A stretch of 64,000 bases of DNA from Leishmania donovani (Eukaryota > Euglenozoa > Kinetoplastea > Trypanosomatida > Trypanosomatidae). The position numbers and the translations under genes were made by a program. Positions within the stretch are counted from its first letter, which is position 1. Each line of letters starts with the position of its first letter. Where the stretch lies: contig NC_018242.1 in assembly GCF_000227135.1 (NCBI RefSeq), forward strand, positions 212,175 to 276,174. The letters are read 5' to 3'. The notes beneath the pieces were generated by a model. That model was not told where the DNA came from, made no database searches, and was given only the letters and a program-made list of their open reading frames with translations. Shown piece after piece: positions 30,290-40,828 of the stretch.

Positions 30290-31636
30290 ATGTCGCAGAC
30301 GGCGACTGCTGGGCCTGCCCCACCCCCGCCAGAGGAGCCGTTGACGTACCCCATCACATTCACAAAGGTAGCGAAGGAAAGTCCCCAGTCGGAGCCCGGG
30401 GTCGCCGCGCCAGCGGCCTCCTCCGGCCTTCACCAAATCACGATCTTCAGCGCGCTGCACTGGCTTCTGCCGGTCTATGAGCTCGCCGGGTGGCTCCCGA
30501 AGACGACTGTGCAGCACAGCAGGAAGAGTGGGGATAAGAGCAGCCTCGTCTCAGCCACAGCCGGTGGCAGCAAGAGCACCAGTGCCACTGCAGCAGACGG
30601 GTCTTTCGACCTCGACGCAATTCCGCATGATGACGTCCGTGCCGCCTTGAGGCTACTCCCCGTCTTCGAGAAGTTTTTTGTCGAGGGCAGCAAGATCATT
30701 CCGCAGCACACGGACCTGTTCTACTTCATCGAGTCCTTTACCCTGCCGACGCCGAAGGGGCCTAAGGTAATCACCCGCTCCAAGGTCGAGGGAGACTATC
30801 GCGCCGTCCACCAGCCCTCTCACGCGCCGGCGTCTCTTGGCGCCGCAGGGGCCATGACGGAGACAACCGTCACGAACAGCACGGCGTACTTCTCTCTGCT
30901 GCCCGGCCACAATCAGTTTCTTCTCTACTACGAGGACTGCGAGAAGCTGCGGCGCTTCACGTACCTGCAGCTGGACCAGCTACGCTTCGCGTGGGTCGCC
31001 GTCAAGGAGCTGTTGGAGGAAAGCAAGGTGTTCAACCTCAGCGATGGCAGCCTCACGGGGTTGGCGAAGCGCGACCTCCAGAAGAACAACGCCGCGTCTC
31101 CGTTCTGCCTTGCCTCATCCGCGCCAGCAGCCGCAGCAACGGAGAGTGCTGCAGGTAACGGCAACGGCAGCAATGGTGGCGCGGTTATCGGCCGCGGCGG
31201 TGGCAACGCACGCCTGCGTCAGGGCACAAGCGGCAACGTCATCATCGCCCCCAGCAGGGAAGCGACAGAGGAGAAGAAGCGCATCCAGCAGATGCGCTTC
31301 TTGCGCGAGGAGCTGGAGAGCGAGTGCCAACGGCGCTGGCCGTACACGCCAGTCTCGAAGAGCTGCATCTTTAGCTTAGAGGAGAAGATCGAGGCGGAAC
31401 TGCCGGCTGACGCGCTGGAGCAGCTCGGCATTGTCGGTGCGCACAACACCAAGAACAGCAAAAACGGCAACCGCCGAGGACCGCGCTACTACCTCGCCAC
31501 CGTTGATCTGCCTTTGCTCAATAAAAAGGGTGGTGCTGCCCGCTTCAAGTCCCCGAGGTGGTGGAACAACCGGCGCGACGCCGAGAGCGCCGCGGCGGAG
31601 GCAACGTTGCTGGCGCTGCGCAGCATGAAGTCTTAA
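30290..31636 (+). CDS. Hypothetical protein, possible dsRNA-binding-like C-terminus
   Basis: 448 residues from ATG 30290 (MSQTATAGPAPPPPEEPL). The 16 upstream codons of open frame lack an ATG. Residues 40-80 (HQITIFSALHWLLPVYELAG) and 150-240 look ordered (HTDLFYFIESFTLP; FSLLPGHNQFLLYYEDCEKL; then a helix with FAWVAVKELLEES). Residues 255-330 form a Gly/Asn/Ala linker. The C-terminal 50 residues read strand-strand-helix: RYYLATVDLPLLNKKGG, then FKSPRWWNNRRDAESAAAEA. The last helix resembles the KK-x-AK-NAAA-type helix of a double-stranded RNA-binding motif, but the expected Lys pair is Arg-Arg and the first helix is not obvious. The role is unknown; RNA binding is a weak inference. Confidence 0.75.
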   Translation: MSQTATAGPAPPPPEEPLTYPITFTKVAKESPQSEPGVAAPAASSGLHQITIFSALHWLLPVYELAGWLPKTTVQHSRKSGDKSSLVSATAGGSKSTSATAADGSFDLDAIPHDDVRAALRLLPVFEKFFVEGSKIIPQHTDLFYFIESFTLPTPKGPKVITRSKVEGDYRAVHQPSHAPASLGAAGAMTETTVTNSTAYFSLLPGHNQFLLYYEDCEKLRRFTYLQLDQLRFAWVAVKELLEESKVFNLSDGSLTGLAKRDLQKNNAASPFCLASSAPAAAATESAAGNGNGSNGGAVIGRGGGNARLRQGTSGNVIIAPSREATEEKKRIQQMRFLREELESECQRRWPYTPVSKSCIFSLEEKIEAELPADALEQLGIVGAHNTKNSKNGNRRGPRYYLATVDLPLLNKKGGAARFKSPRWWNNRRDAESAAAEATLLALRSMKS

Positions 31637-32607
31637 CGACGAGTGTGATGCAGTGTGTTTATGTTGTGAAGGTGCGCCGAGTGGAGCTGCTGGAGCCCGC
31701 GTCTGTGAGTGTGTCTACGCAGCGTATGTTCGCTTCGTAGGATGAGTGCGCAGTCGCCTCCGCGCCGCAACCGTCTGGCCAAAGTAGCAGATCGGCGCGC
31801 ACGGAAAGAGAGAGAGACGAAATACGCAGGTGCCGTGACTGGAAACACGAGGATCATCGTTACAGTGCGAGGGTCCTCTTCTAAGCCGCGCCGTGTCTGC
31901 TGCAGCAGCAGCGCCTGTAGCTCTACCAGTGCATTTCTACGAATCATGCCCACGCTTTCTCTCGGATGGAGCGCTGCTATGCGTATGTACGTCTCTCAGC
32001 GCGCCAGCCGTCCTCGCCCTCGCCCTCGCCCGCGCATGTTTTTGTCTTCTGCTCTGCGGCAACTCGAGCGGCCGTGGAGCAAGCAGGGACATAATGAGGA
32101 GGCTCGACGCTAATTTGGTGGGGGAGGAGGGACTTTGTGCGATGCAGAGCGGATACCTATCAAATCCGGGCGTGTATGTTCGCTAGTGCCGTGTTGCCAT
32201 CCTCCACTCGTGCTCTCTTCATCGCCCTCCCCTTCTACCTCTGCTCACCCTCCGCTGCATCCGCCACCATTACAGACTTCACTCCTGTCCCTCGCCGTGT
32301 GTCACTCCCGCGGGCCGCCCCTGCCACAGACACACACGCAGCGTCGTTCCCTCAGCAGGAAACGAACTCCGATCGATACACGCGCACGTACATAATACGT
32401 ACATGCCACACCCTATACATACAGCGGCCAGTGAAGCAGGAAAAGGGCGAGCAAGTTCACGTCTTTCGTTGCGCTTCAACGGAAGGAAGTGAGTGGGAGG
32501 CGCAGCTGTGTCACACGACGCACACAAGCCGGAGAGTCGCAATGCTCTCTCCCTCTGTGCCCTAACCTGACCGCTTGCCCTCTACCGTACTCCAGCATAC
32601 CTAGCCC

Positions 32608-32631
32608 CACCACCACCACCACCACCACCAC
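32608..32631. repeat. (CAC)n microsatellite
   Basis: Eight tandem CAC units. Confidence 0.9.
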
Positions 32632-35247
32632 CTCTCCCCCTTACATAGCCGCATCACCACCGCAGCCACCATAGTGTATTTACGTATGTTTCCTTCGTAT
32701 CACCCCTCCCCCTCTCTTTCTGGGACGGGACAGGAGGAAGAGCAGCCGCTAACGAATCGAAATGCAAAAAAGAAACTGGCCATGCAGAGCAGGTGCCGCC
32801 ATCTCCTACGAGATCACAACACCCCCGGCTCGAGCATATGGCCTGTCAATGCACCTGCACCAATCGAGTGCACTTGGGATACATACGCCACTTTAGCCTC
32901 TTGGGAGGGGGGGTACTTTTACAGGCGAGCCCGGGCATGCTTGTGTGTGTGTGTGTGTGGAGGAGGGGGTGGTTATAAATGATCGTTCGCTGGACACGGC
33001 CCCACTACCGCCAACCTCATCATCGCACACGATGCAAGAATGATACTGCTTACGTATCTCTCAACCCTTAACCCTCTGCCCCCCCCCAACCCCAACCCTC
33101 TTCTCTATTCGTCATCCAAACACATGTGCTCTTCGCACACACCTACACACATAAACAACGGATGACCACCACCACCACCAATTACCACGCTCAACATAAT
33201 GCATATGCTCGTAGTGTACACATCCCTTTCTCCCTGTTACTTCGGTGTGTGTTGTTTAGGACACTATCTCTGGTGCAGGCCTGCCCCGCCCTGTCCCCGT
33301 GGTATCTTCCGCATTTTTTTCTTCTTGGAGAGGGAGGGGCGCTGGTCGCATCTCTCCCTCTGTCTCCTTACGGGGTGTGTATGTGTGTTTGTGTGGTGAT
33401 CGTTATTTCCTTTACCTGTTCTGTTCTCTGTTTCGGGGTGGGGAGGAGGCGCTCTCCTCGTGGCTGTTTCTGTGTGTAAGTGTGCGCGCACGCCTCCCAA
33501 ACACCAACAACGTCCTCCACCCTCTCTCTGAAAAGGGTGCAGCTGTGGAAGAGAGCACACGAGGCGATACAACGGCAGACGTACGCACACATACACACGC
33601 ATACGCATACGAGTACGCTGGTAGACGCAGAGTGACATCGCGGTTGGCCATTATAAGCGCACGCGCACATGTGTAAGTGCGCACGAAGCAGCGCTTCTAC
33701 GCACACATAAGCACCAATACATATACATATATATATATATATCGGTATAGCTATATATGTATGTATGTATGTATCAGTATCGCCACTCCCCCCCCCTCTC
33801 CCACCCCGCATTGCGCTTCTGCACGTTTTTTTTGTTTTTGTGTTTTTTTTTTGTCTTCTCTTTGTTATAACTACGAAGACGCACGCTCACGAAACGAGCG
33901 AGCGCACGGACAACAAGCGGTAACGTGCGTAGCCCTTCTCCTCCACCCCCTCCCCCTCGTTTCTTCGTGTGGCATTCGTGTAGTGGTCATCCCCTCTGTC
34001 TCCCCCCCCCCTCCTCTAACTCACTCGCTCACGCATCTGTTTTATTTTCCTTCTGTACCCATCTAGTTGGAGCTGCTGACCGTGTACTCGGAAGACAACT
34101 CTCTCTATATATAGCTTACGCACACACGCACACGCACACAGAGACACACACCGGCACGCAAAGCAAAAGCAAGCGACCGCATCTCCGCGTCCAAGCATCT
34201 GCACGGCCATCATCACCGTCTCCACTTCGGCTTTTCCCTTCGCTCTTGACTGCCTCGCATTCTCCACGCGTCTCTGCTGCCTGCCGCTTCTTCGTTGTGT
34301 GTGTATGTGTGTGTGTGTAGAGCTGTACCTCGACTTATACACCCATCGAGGACGGTTCTTCTCTCCCTCTTTCTACCTTTAGCTACGCTCATTCGAACAT
34401 CCACGTGCGCGCCCATTCACAGAGACAAGCACCGCTCCAACTCAAACCCAAGTGCACACGCATATATACGGGGAGAGTGAGACGAGACGCCGCGCCGACA
34501 AGCCTCGCTCCCATCAACAAACCGACGACCTCCGTCCCTCTCCTTTCATACTATTTCTCTCGCTCTCGCCTCTTCCGTGCTGAGCTCGCTCAACTGCGTG
34601 CCTGGCCTCTTTTCGCGCTCCCACACGCGCGCGCACAGCGAGAGAGAACGCGATAAAGGCGAAGCCTGTTCACTTAGTTCTTTTCTCTCTCTGGGTTTGT
34701 GTTGGTGTGTGTATGTGTGTGCGGTTTGAACTTGTCCACTCATATCGACCTCTTTCTCCCTGTCTGTCCCTCCCGGCTCGGCCTGAGACTACCCTCCACC
34801 TCCACCTCCACACCCCCTTCTCTGCCAGCGTGTCCCTACTCGCTGGTCTGCCCTGTCTTTCAGGCAGTGCACACGTTTCGTGGGGCGGGCGCCGTTTCTT
34901 CGCTTTAGGGAAGAGGAGGAGTACTCTGTCGATACCGCCTACACACGGACGGCAAGCGGTCCTCATCCACAGCACAGCAGAGGGCAAGAGCGACGAAAGA
35001 CGACGTGTGTCCTCCGTGTCTTTCCCCTTTTTGTTGCTGTTGGTTCGTCGCTCTTCTTGTCGTGTTTGAGCCTCCCCATCCCAACCCTCCCCCCCCCCAA
35101 TCCCTCCTTTGCTCTACTCTGTGTGTATGTACGCAAACCCCTCCCCCTTCCCTTTTTTTATAGTGTTCGCCTCATTCTCGCCCTTTAGCTTTTCGTTTTT
35201 TTTTTGTTTACGTGTTATCTCTACGTCTTTCTCCTTCTCTCCTCTCC

Positions 35248-35270
35248 GTCTGTCTGTCTGTCTGTCTGTC
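35248..35270. repeat. (GTCT)n microsatellite
   Basis: Five to six tandem GTCT units, followed by a TG tract. Confidence 0.9.
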
Positions 35271-35588
35271 GGTGTGTATGTGTGTGTGTGTTTCCGCTCT
35301 CATGTGTTTTGCCGGGCACCTCACCCCCACCTCTATCGCCAACTCACCATCCGCCATTCCCTCAGCCCTACTATCCTGCTTCTCCGCCCTCCGGCCCACG
35401 TCGTCGTCATCGTTATCCACCGCTGTCTCCCTGTCGTTCGCACGTGTCATCGCAAGCGCCACCGGTTAGGCACGCCGCGCCGGATCGCATTTCACACAGC
35501 AGCGCGTACACTTCGGCTGCTACGCCCACAACGTCTATAGCGGCCAACAGCAGTGGTACCAGTAATCGCAGACAGCTGAGCGAGCTGA

Positions 35589-36053
35589 GCAGCGGTCTTC
35601 GGGGTAAGCGAAACCACAACGGCATCCGCGGTCACAAAGAAGCCGCAGCAGCACGATCAGGAGCACCAGGCTGGGCAAGAGACACCTCCCTACTCAGTCA
35701 CCACCCTGTGCCCCATCGTCCCAGGAAAGCTCTACAGATCGAGTGATCACACAACGCAATACAGACAGCCCCTTCTCCCTTCTCAGGCGCCTCAGAAGTA
35801 CCAGCAGCAGGAGCAACGGGAGCGGGCGCCGCTTCCTTCCGCCAACTACGATCCTCTTGTTGTACCTTCGCCAGAACCGTCGCTATCTCGTTTTGATTAC
35901 CCTATCCAATCGCCGCCGTGCTACTACAGCCCCTCTTCCGTGCTTGTCACCGCAGCACCGCCACCATCTCCTTCTCCGCTCTTGCAGGAGACCCAACAGC
36001 TCCGCCACGTAGTACGCCGTCGTGGAGTTGCCACGGTCGCCACACAAGTCGTC
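35589..36053 (+). other. ATG-less coding-like extension upstream of the gene at 36054
   Basis: The frame of the next gene is open from just after a TGA at 35586-35588 for 155 codons, but contains no ATG. Its translation is Gln/Pro/Tyr/Ser-rich like the protein that follows (for example YQQQEQRERAPLPSANYDPL and FDYPIQSPPCYYSPSS), and roughly two thirds of third positions are G or C. It may be part of the gene with the start lost or misread. Otherwise it is leader sequence that happens to be open. Confidence 0.4.
35962..35987 (+). promoter_or_regulatory. Probable spliced-leader acceptor for the gene at 36054
   Basis: The pyrimidine run ending CTTCTCCGCTCTTGCAG at 35987 gives a 66-nt 5'UTR before ATG 36054. 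A second good acceptor (CCCCTTCTCCCTTCTCAG) ends at 35786. Confidence 0.45.
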
Positions 36054-38909
36054 ATGGAGCCCGGCACCCACCCGCAACCTCACCCGAGCGCCTCCTATTC
36101 TCAGTCGACGTCGTCGTCGCAGCAGTACCTGCAAATCCGTACGGACACGACCGTGGTGTCTTCCATCAACAGTTCCTCCGCCGCAGACCAGTCCAGCAAG
36201 TCCGCCTCGGCAGCCGTCGCTGCGTCGAGCAGTGGGCCGTCATATGAAGGTCTATGCATGGCTGTTCCGCACTCGCCGGTAACGGCGCCTGTCCACCAGC
36301 CGTACACCACGCGGGCGCAGCAGAGCCAAGCGCCACACCACCGCACCTCCCCTAAGAGTAGGTCCTCGCCGCATCGCTGTGCCGTGTCGAGCACGAGCAT
36401 GACCTGCTCCTCCGTTGGCGACGCCGACAATCTGGGCTTGCACCGACGGCACAACAACCCGCGCGAGGCCTACGGAGGTCAGTGCCAGAATTCGCTTGGA
36501 CACCAGTTACAGCAGCAACACAACCACCACCAAGCCGACGCGCTTCCGCAGCCGCTCGAGCGGCGCAGCAGCGACGTCGTGGGCGCCGTCTCGCGCAGCC
36601 TCAACATGCACAACGATCCTGAGCTGGAGGGACTACCGCCGATGCACTGCGGCAATGAAGGCGAGGACGAGGTGGTGGGGCGCGCCGGCGGGGCCGTGGG
36701 AACGGCCGGACACGCCACGACACTCTATTCCAAAGGCTTCCTGATTGCAACCGCCTCCGCGAAGGATGCTTCGGCGTCGCGCGGCAACGACGGCGGCGGT
36801 ACATACATCCCGCCGCACTTGCACGATGGCAAAGAGCAACAGACGCCACGCGAAGATGGCGAGGCAAGTCTCAGCCAGGCGAGTCAGTCACGCAGCCCGC
36901 TCGCGAGCACTTCCACTGGCGTCTCTCATCGCCTGCTGACGGCGGACGAAATCAACGAGCGGCGTCGCGCGTCGTGGGGTGCGAGCCGCTCGGTGTCCCA
37001 GGTACACTCCGTCGTGGCCGGCCCGGCCGCCGGCGACAACGCGGGAGGTCATAAAAAGGCCGGGAATGCGCTGACCAGCGTCCAAAGCACCCGCAAAAAC
37101 CTCAGCACCGCAAGCGGCGTTAGCAAAGGCAGCCGGCCAGCCCACCGACAGCTGACCAAGGAGGAGGCCGACCAACTGATTGCTCACCGCCAACAACAGC
37201 GGACCGCAGAAGCCGTGCCTGTCGCAGCAGCAGCGAAAGACGTACCTGCGCAGCAGCAGCAGCAGCAGCAGCAGCACGGGCTGTCATCATTGCTGGCGAA
37301 TACCCCCAACAACAACCAGTCTGGAATCTTGCACTCGGCGCCGCCGGACAGCGCAAAGCCGTGGCTCCTCTCTGGGGATGGTACGCAGGCGAACTACTTC
37401 CCTCCAGAACCCGCCTCTACGCCGCCGGTGGCCAGCACCAGCACCGTGGGCGACGGCGGCAACACGTCTACGAAGCCCATGGCGTTCGAGTGGCTGCGAG
37501 GGGCCAGCGCCGGTGATACTGGCGGTGTCGGTGGTGGTGCTAATGGAGCAGGCCTCTTCTCAGAGTCGACGGTTCATTCATGGCCTGGCGTGAATGGGTG
37601 GCGTGACAGCAACCTGATTGGCAGCAGCGTTAACGGTGGCAACGTGAACACTGCCATGGCTGCATTTCTTGGTGCGGCAGGGGGCGCTGCCGGAGATGGT
37701 GGCTCTAACGGTAACTTCAACGCCTCTGCAGCCGCCTTGGCAAGGGCAGGCCAAACACCAGGCGGCACATCCACTGCCGCCTTTACATGGCTGCCCCACA
37801 CCTCAAACTGGTCCCCGCGCAATCAACAGCAACAGCAGCAGCAGCAGCAGGCGCTTTTCTCCTTCGTGCCTGCTACACCGCCGCAAGTGTGTGCCGTCAG
37901 CGGCGGCACCAACCCCAACACCTGGGGCTACAGCAACACCGCGATGGGCTTCACTGGTGGCAGCCTGCGCAGTGGCTCGCTCACCTTTCTTTCTTCTCCC
38001 CCCACGCCGGCGGCGCTACAGGGCGTGTCGCAAGAACGAATCGAAGAGTGCATCCGGCAATGTGATGGGCAGCTGGAGCAACTCCGACACGAGCGAGAGC
38101 AGCTGGTGCAAGAACTTCAGAGACGCCTGTACGCTTCGGCAGACGGCGAAAAGCAGCAGCAGCAGCAGCAACAGCAACACAACCACGCCGACACTGCAAG
38201 TTGGCCCGGCGCACTCGGCCCCCACGCCGGCACAATCCCAAGCAGCTTAATGGACACGATCACGGCAGAGCCGTCGATGCTGCCACGCGGGACCGCCACT
38301 TCGGGGACGGGTGCCATCGGTGGCGGCGGCAGCGCCGTTCGGCAGCGTCCCCTCTGGCCGTTCTTTGGCGACCTCATCGTGGACGGGAATGGCGTGGCGA
38401 AGACCTTGCCGCGCGGCCCCGTCGGCACACGTGAGCTCCCTGGTCCGTACATGGAACCTACCGTGGAAGTCGATAGCGCGGAATGGGCGGGGCGTGCGGC
38501 CACGGCGGCAGCAAGCCATCAGCGGCCGGGCAGTAGCGGTAGCGCGACGGTTGTAGGGCCAGCACACCAGGCGGCAGCCAGCACCGGTGCGGTTGGCAGA
38601 AGCGTTGGCAACTGGACCGCCGGTGAGCGCTCTGGCGGTCGTGGCCGTCGTCGTGCAGAGACTGGCAACCAACGGAACAATAATGACGGCAACAATAACG
38701 GCGCGTCGTCCTCGGCCGGGGCCAGGGCGACGACGTTCAATGCCGGAGGTGGTGGGCACAGCAACAGCAACCGCTGCAGCCACGACAACACGCCGCAGGA
38801 GCAGAAGTACCTTCAGACGGACCCGTTCAGCATGTACATGCACAACAAGAAGATCGCTACCGCCGGCGTCCCCACGGCGCAGGGCAGCAGCAAGGCCGCT
38901 GCTGCGTGA
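36054..38909 (+). CDS. Q/N-rich low-complexity protein with YIPPHL motif
   Basis: 951 residues from the first ATG (36054); the frame is open a further 465 bases upstream without ATG. Mostly low-complexity: Gln runs near residues 400, 593 and 700, and Gly/Ser/Asn/Ala elsewhere. Ordered-looking islands are YIPPHL at 251-256 (the DDX3 eIF4E-binding type of motif); HRLLTADEINERR at 292 and HRQLTKEEADQLIAHR at 364, which share H-R-x-L-T-x-[DE]-E; and AFEWLRG (477-483) with AFTWLPH (576-582). A short coiled coil with a paired-Cys helix follows at about 662-690. A more conserved-looking block WPFFGDLIVDGNGVAKTLPR lies near 768, and the C-terminus is QKYLQTDPFSMYMHNKK. No RNA-recognition domain or zinc finger is seen. 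Composition and motifs suggest an mRNP or translation-associated factor; this is inference. Confidence 0.75.
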   Translation: MEPGTHPQPHPSASYSQSTSSSQQYLQIRTDTTVVSSINSSSAADQSSKSASAAVAASSSGPSYEGLCMAVPHSPVTAPVHQPYTTRAQQSQAPHHRTSPKSRSSPHRCAVSSTSMTCSSVGDADNLGLHRRHNNPREAYGGQCQNSLGHQLQQQHNHHQADALPQPLERRSSDVVGAVSRSLNMHNDPELEGLPPMHCGNEGEDEVVGRAGGAVGTAGHATTLYSKGFLIATASAKDASASRGNDGGGTYIPPHLHDGKEQQTPREDGEASLSQASQSRSPLASTSTGVSHRLLTADEINERRRASWGASRSVSQVHSVVAGPAAGDNAGGHKKAGNALTSVQSTRKNLSTASGVSKGSRPAHRQLTKEEADQLIAHRQQQRTAEAVPVAAAAKDVPAQQQQQQQQHGLSSLLANTPNNNQSGILHSAPPDSAKPWLLSGDGTQANYFPPEPASTPPVASTSTVGDGGNTSTKPMAFEWLRGASAGDTGGVGGGANGAGLFSESTVHSWPGVNGWRDSNLIGSSVNGGNVNTAMAAFLGAAGGAAGDGGSNGNFNASAAALARAGQTPGGTSTAAFTWLPHTSNWSPRNQQQQQQQQQALFSFVPATPPQVCAVSGGTNPNTWGYSNTAMGFTGGSLRSGSLTFLSSPPTPAALQGVSQERIEECIRQCDGQLEQLRHEREQLVQELQRRLYASADGEKQQQQQQQQHNHADTASWPGALGPHAGTIPSSLMDTITAEPSMLPRGTATSGTGAIGGGGSAVRQRPLWPFFGDLIVDGNGVAKTLPRGPVGTRELPGPYMEPTVEVDSAEWAGRAATAAASHQRPGSSGSATVVGPAHQAAASTGAVGRSVGNWTAGERSGGRGRRRAETGNQRNNNDGNNNGASSSAGARATTFNAGGGGHSNSNRCSHDNTPQEQKYLQTDPFSMYMHNKKIATAGVPTAQGSSKAAAA

Positions 38910-39009
38910 TAATGCGCAGCAGAGGACGGGCATGGCAAAAGACCGACGTGCCGTGTGTGTATGAGTGTGTGGAAGGGCTCCTACCTACTCACCCCTCCCC
39001 CTCTCCCGT

Positions 39010-39331
39010 AGTCTTCCTATCGTGCGAGCGCTGCTGTGTCGGGGCTCCTCTCATATCTATACACATATATACGTACACAGCTAATAAGATTTCTCCGTGT
39101 GCACGCTCTCTTCATCCCCATCCTTTTTTTTTTCGTAGCGATACACTGAACTGGCCGCGTCTTCCTGTGCCCTACGTCGTCGCCAGTCTCCTATCAGCGT
39201 CTCACGTACTCCGCCTCTCCCCTGTGTGCCTGCAGCAGATAAGAGGAGGAGGAGAAGCCACACCAAAGCCGATGTTTCCCTCGTTCATCCTATAAGCCCT
39301 CCCCACCCACCCCGTTCTCTTACAAGCACGC
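39010..39331 (+). repeat. Left copy of 322-bp gap-flanking duplication
   Basis: Matches 39431-39752 throughout as far as I can read. It ends at the last base before the N run, which points to unmerged overlapping contig ends rather than a biological repeat. Confidence 0.85.
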
Positions 39332-39430
39332 NNNNNNNNNNNNNNNNNNNNNNNNNNNNNNNNNNNNNNNNNNNNNNNNNNNNNNNNNNNNNNNNNNNNN
39401 NNNNNNNNNNNNNNNNNNNNNNNNNNNNNN
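39332..39430. other. Assembly gap (99 N)
   Basis: Run of 99 N in the 3'UTR region of the Q/N-rich gene. Confidence 0.99.
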
Positions 39431-39752
39431 AGTCTTCCTATCGTGCGAGCGCTGCTGTGTCGGGGCTCCTCTCATATCTATACACATATATACGTACACA
39501 GCTAATAAGATTTCTCCGTGTGCACGCTCTCTTCATCCCCATCCTTTTTTTTTTCGTAGCGATACACTGAACTGGCCGCGTCTTCCTGTGCCCTACGTCG
39601 TCGCCAGTCTCCTATCAGCGTCTCACGTACTCCGCCTCTCCCCTGTGTGCCTGCAGCAGATAAGAGGAGGAGGAGAAGCCACACCAAAGCCGATGTTTCC
39701 CTCGTTCATCCTATAAGCCCTCCCCACCCACCCCGTTCTCTTACAAGCACGC
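39431..39752 (+). repeat. Right copy of 322-bp gap-flanking duplication
   Basis: Starts at the first base after the N run and repeats 39010-39331; unique sequence resumes at 39753. Confidence 0.85.
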
Positions 39753-40439
39753 GCATAGGGGCACACACCCACACACACAATCACGTAGAGAGGGTGTATA
39801 CCAATTGGCTCCGTCTCGGTGCCCTTGTGCGTGTGTGCCTGTGTCTGAGTGTGTGTGTGTGTGCTCCCTTATCTTTTTACTCTCCCTCCTCTCTTTCCGT
39901 ATGTCATCGGGCACGCCTGCTTAACGACGCGTGGGCAGCCTTCTTGAATTTTCCATTGTGGGTTTGCCTTGTGTGTGTGTGTGTGTGTATGTGTGGTGTA
40001 ACGTTTCCCCGCATCCTCCCCCCCCCCTTCTCTCCCTGTCTCTCATCAGGAGTGCCGATGGGGCCACACGGGCTATGTTTTGCCCCTCCCCCTATGTCTC
40101 TGTCTGTCTGCTTGGGTGTTTGTGCGTCACCGCTCGTGTATGCCCCGCTCCACCACCTCCTGCTTGAGAGGGCACCGTCTATCCATGCGTGCATACAGTT
40201 ATATGTACATCCATACATATATATACATATCTACGCCTATATATATATATATGTATAGGAAATGGCCTACACTGACACGCACGGCCTCCACTACTCTCTA
40301 TTTCTCTCGCCGTCGCCACTCACGACAGCTGCCAAAGTGGTGGTGGTGGTCCCACTCCTGTTGAGCTTTTTCGTTTTTCATGTTTGCCGAAAGCGTATGT
40401 GCGCGTATGTGTCTGTCTGTTATGTGTGAAAAAAAAAAA

Positions 40440-40729
40440 GCACACACACACACAACTGCGCGAGCTTAGAGCGTGCCGCGAGACGCGTCGATGGCAGTCG
40501 TGCGAGGGTCGGGCGAAGCGGATCACAAGCGATGCCGCGCGCATGAAGGAGGTGAGCGGTGCCGGGCCGGAGGCAGGGGGTGGTAAGGCTGCGTGCACCG
40601 ACTCCACACGGGTACCAATGAATAGCACTGGAACTTGCTCCTCCCCTCCCCCCCTCTTTTGTTTATGCCTTTGTGCAGGCCACACATGTGCGGGGGCAGT
40701 GGTGAAGCCCTGTCGCCGCCCTCCCCCCT
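40440..40729 (+). repeat. Dispersed repeat family 2, copy A (truncated by gap)
   Basis: About 290 bp from the (CA)n tract through AACTGCGCGAGCTTAGAG to the gap. Nearly identical to copies B and C apart from a C/T-run difference. Its left flank (A11 run) is unique; its right end CGCCCTCCCCCCT agrees with copy C. It could be a degenerate SIDER, possibly antisense, but I could not confirm this. Confidence 0.7.
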
Positions 40730-40828
40730 NNNNNNNNNNNNNNNNNNNNNNNNNNNNNNNNNNNNNNNNNNNNNNNNNNNNNNNNNNNNNNNNNNNNNNN
40801 NNNNNNNNNNNNNNNNNNNNNNNNNNNN
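40730..40828. other. Assembly gap (99 N)
   Basis: Run of 99 N lying between two copies of repeat family 2. Confidence 0.99.

Larger units (their letters stand above)
31637..35588 (+). other. Long intergenic spacer
   Basis: Nearly 4 kb. It includes CAC (32608-32631), GTCT (35248-35270), TG and TA microsatellites (33720-33775), a C-run near 33081 and T-runs near 33827-33852. The region 31740-32110 has mixed composition, but its frames are Arg/Ser-rich and not convincing. Pyrimidine-rich leader sequence occupies 33920-35460. No gene is supported. Confidence 0.55.

Noticed and set aside
31742..32113. 124-codon Arg/Ser-rich frame after the gene at 30290
   Set aside because: No clear leader or acceptor, the proline-arginine run comes from a CCTCGC tandem repeat, and composition is unlike the real genes.
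33062..33110. C-rich sequence near CCCTTAACCCTCT, resembling telomere repeat
   Set aside because: No tandem CCCTAA array; it is simply a C-rich tract in a spacer.
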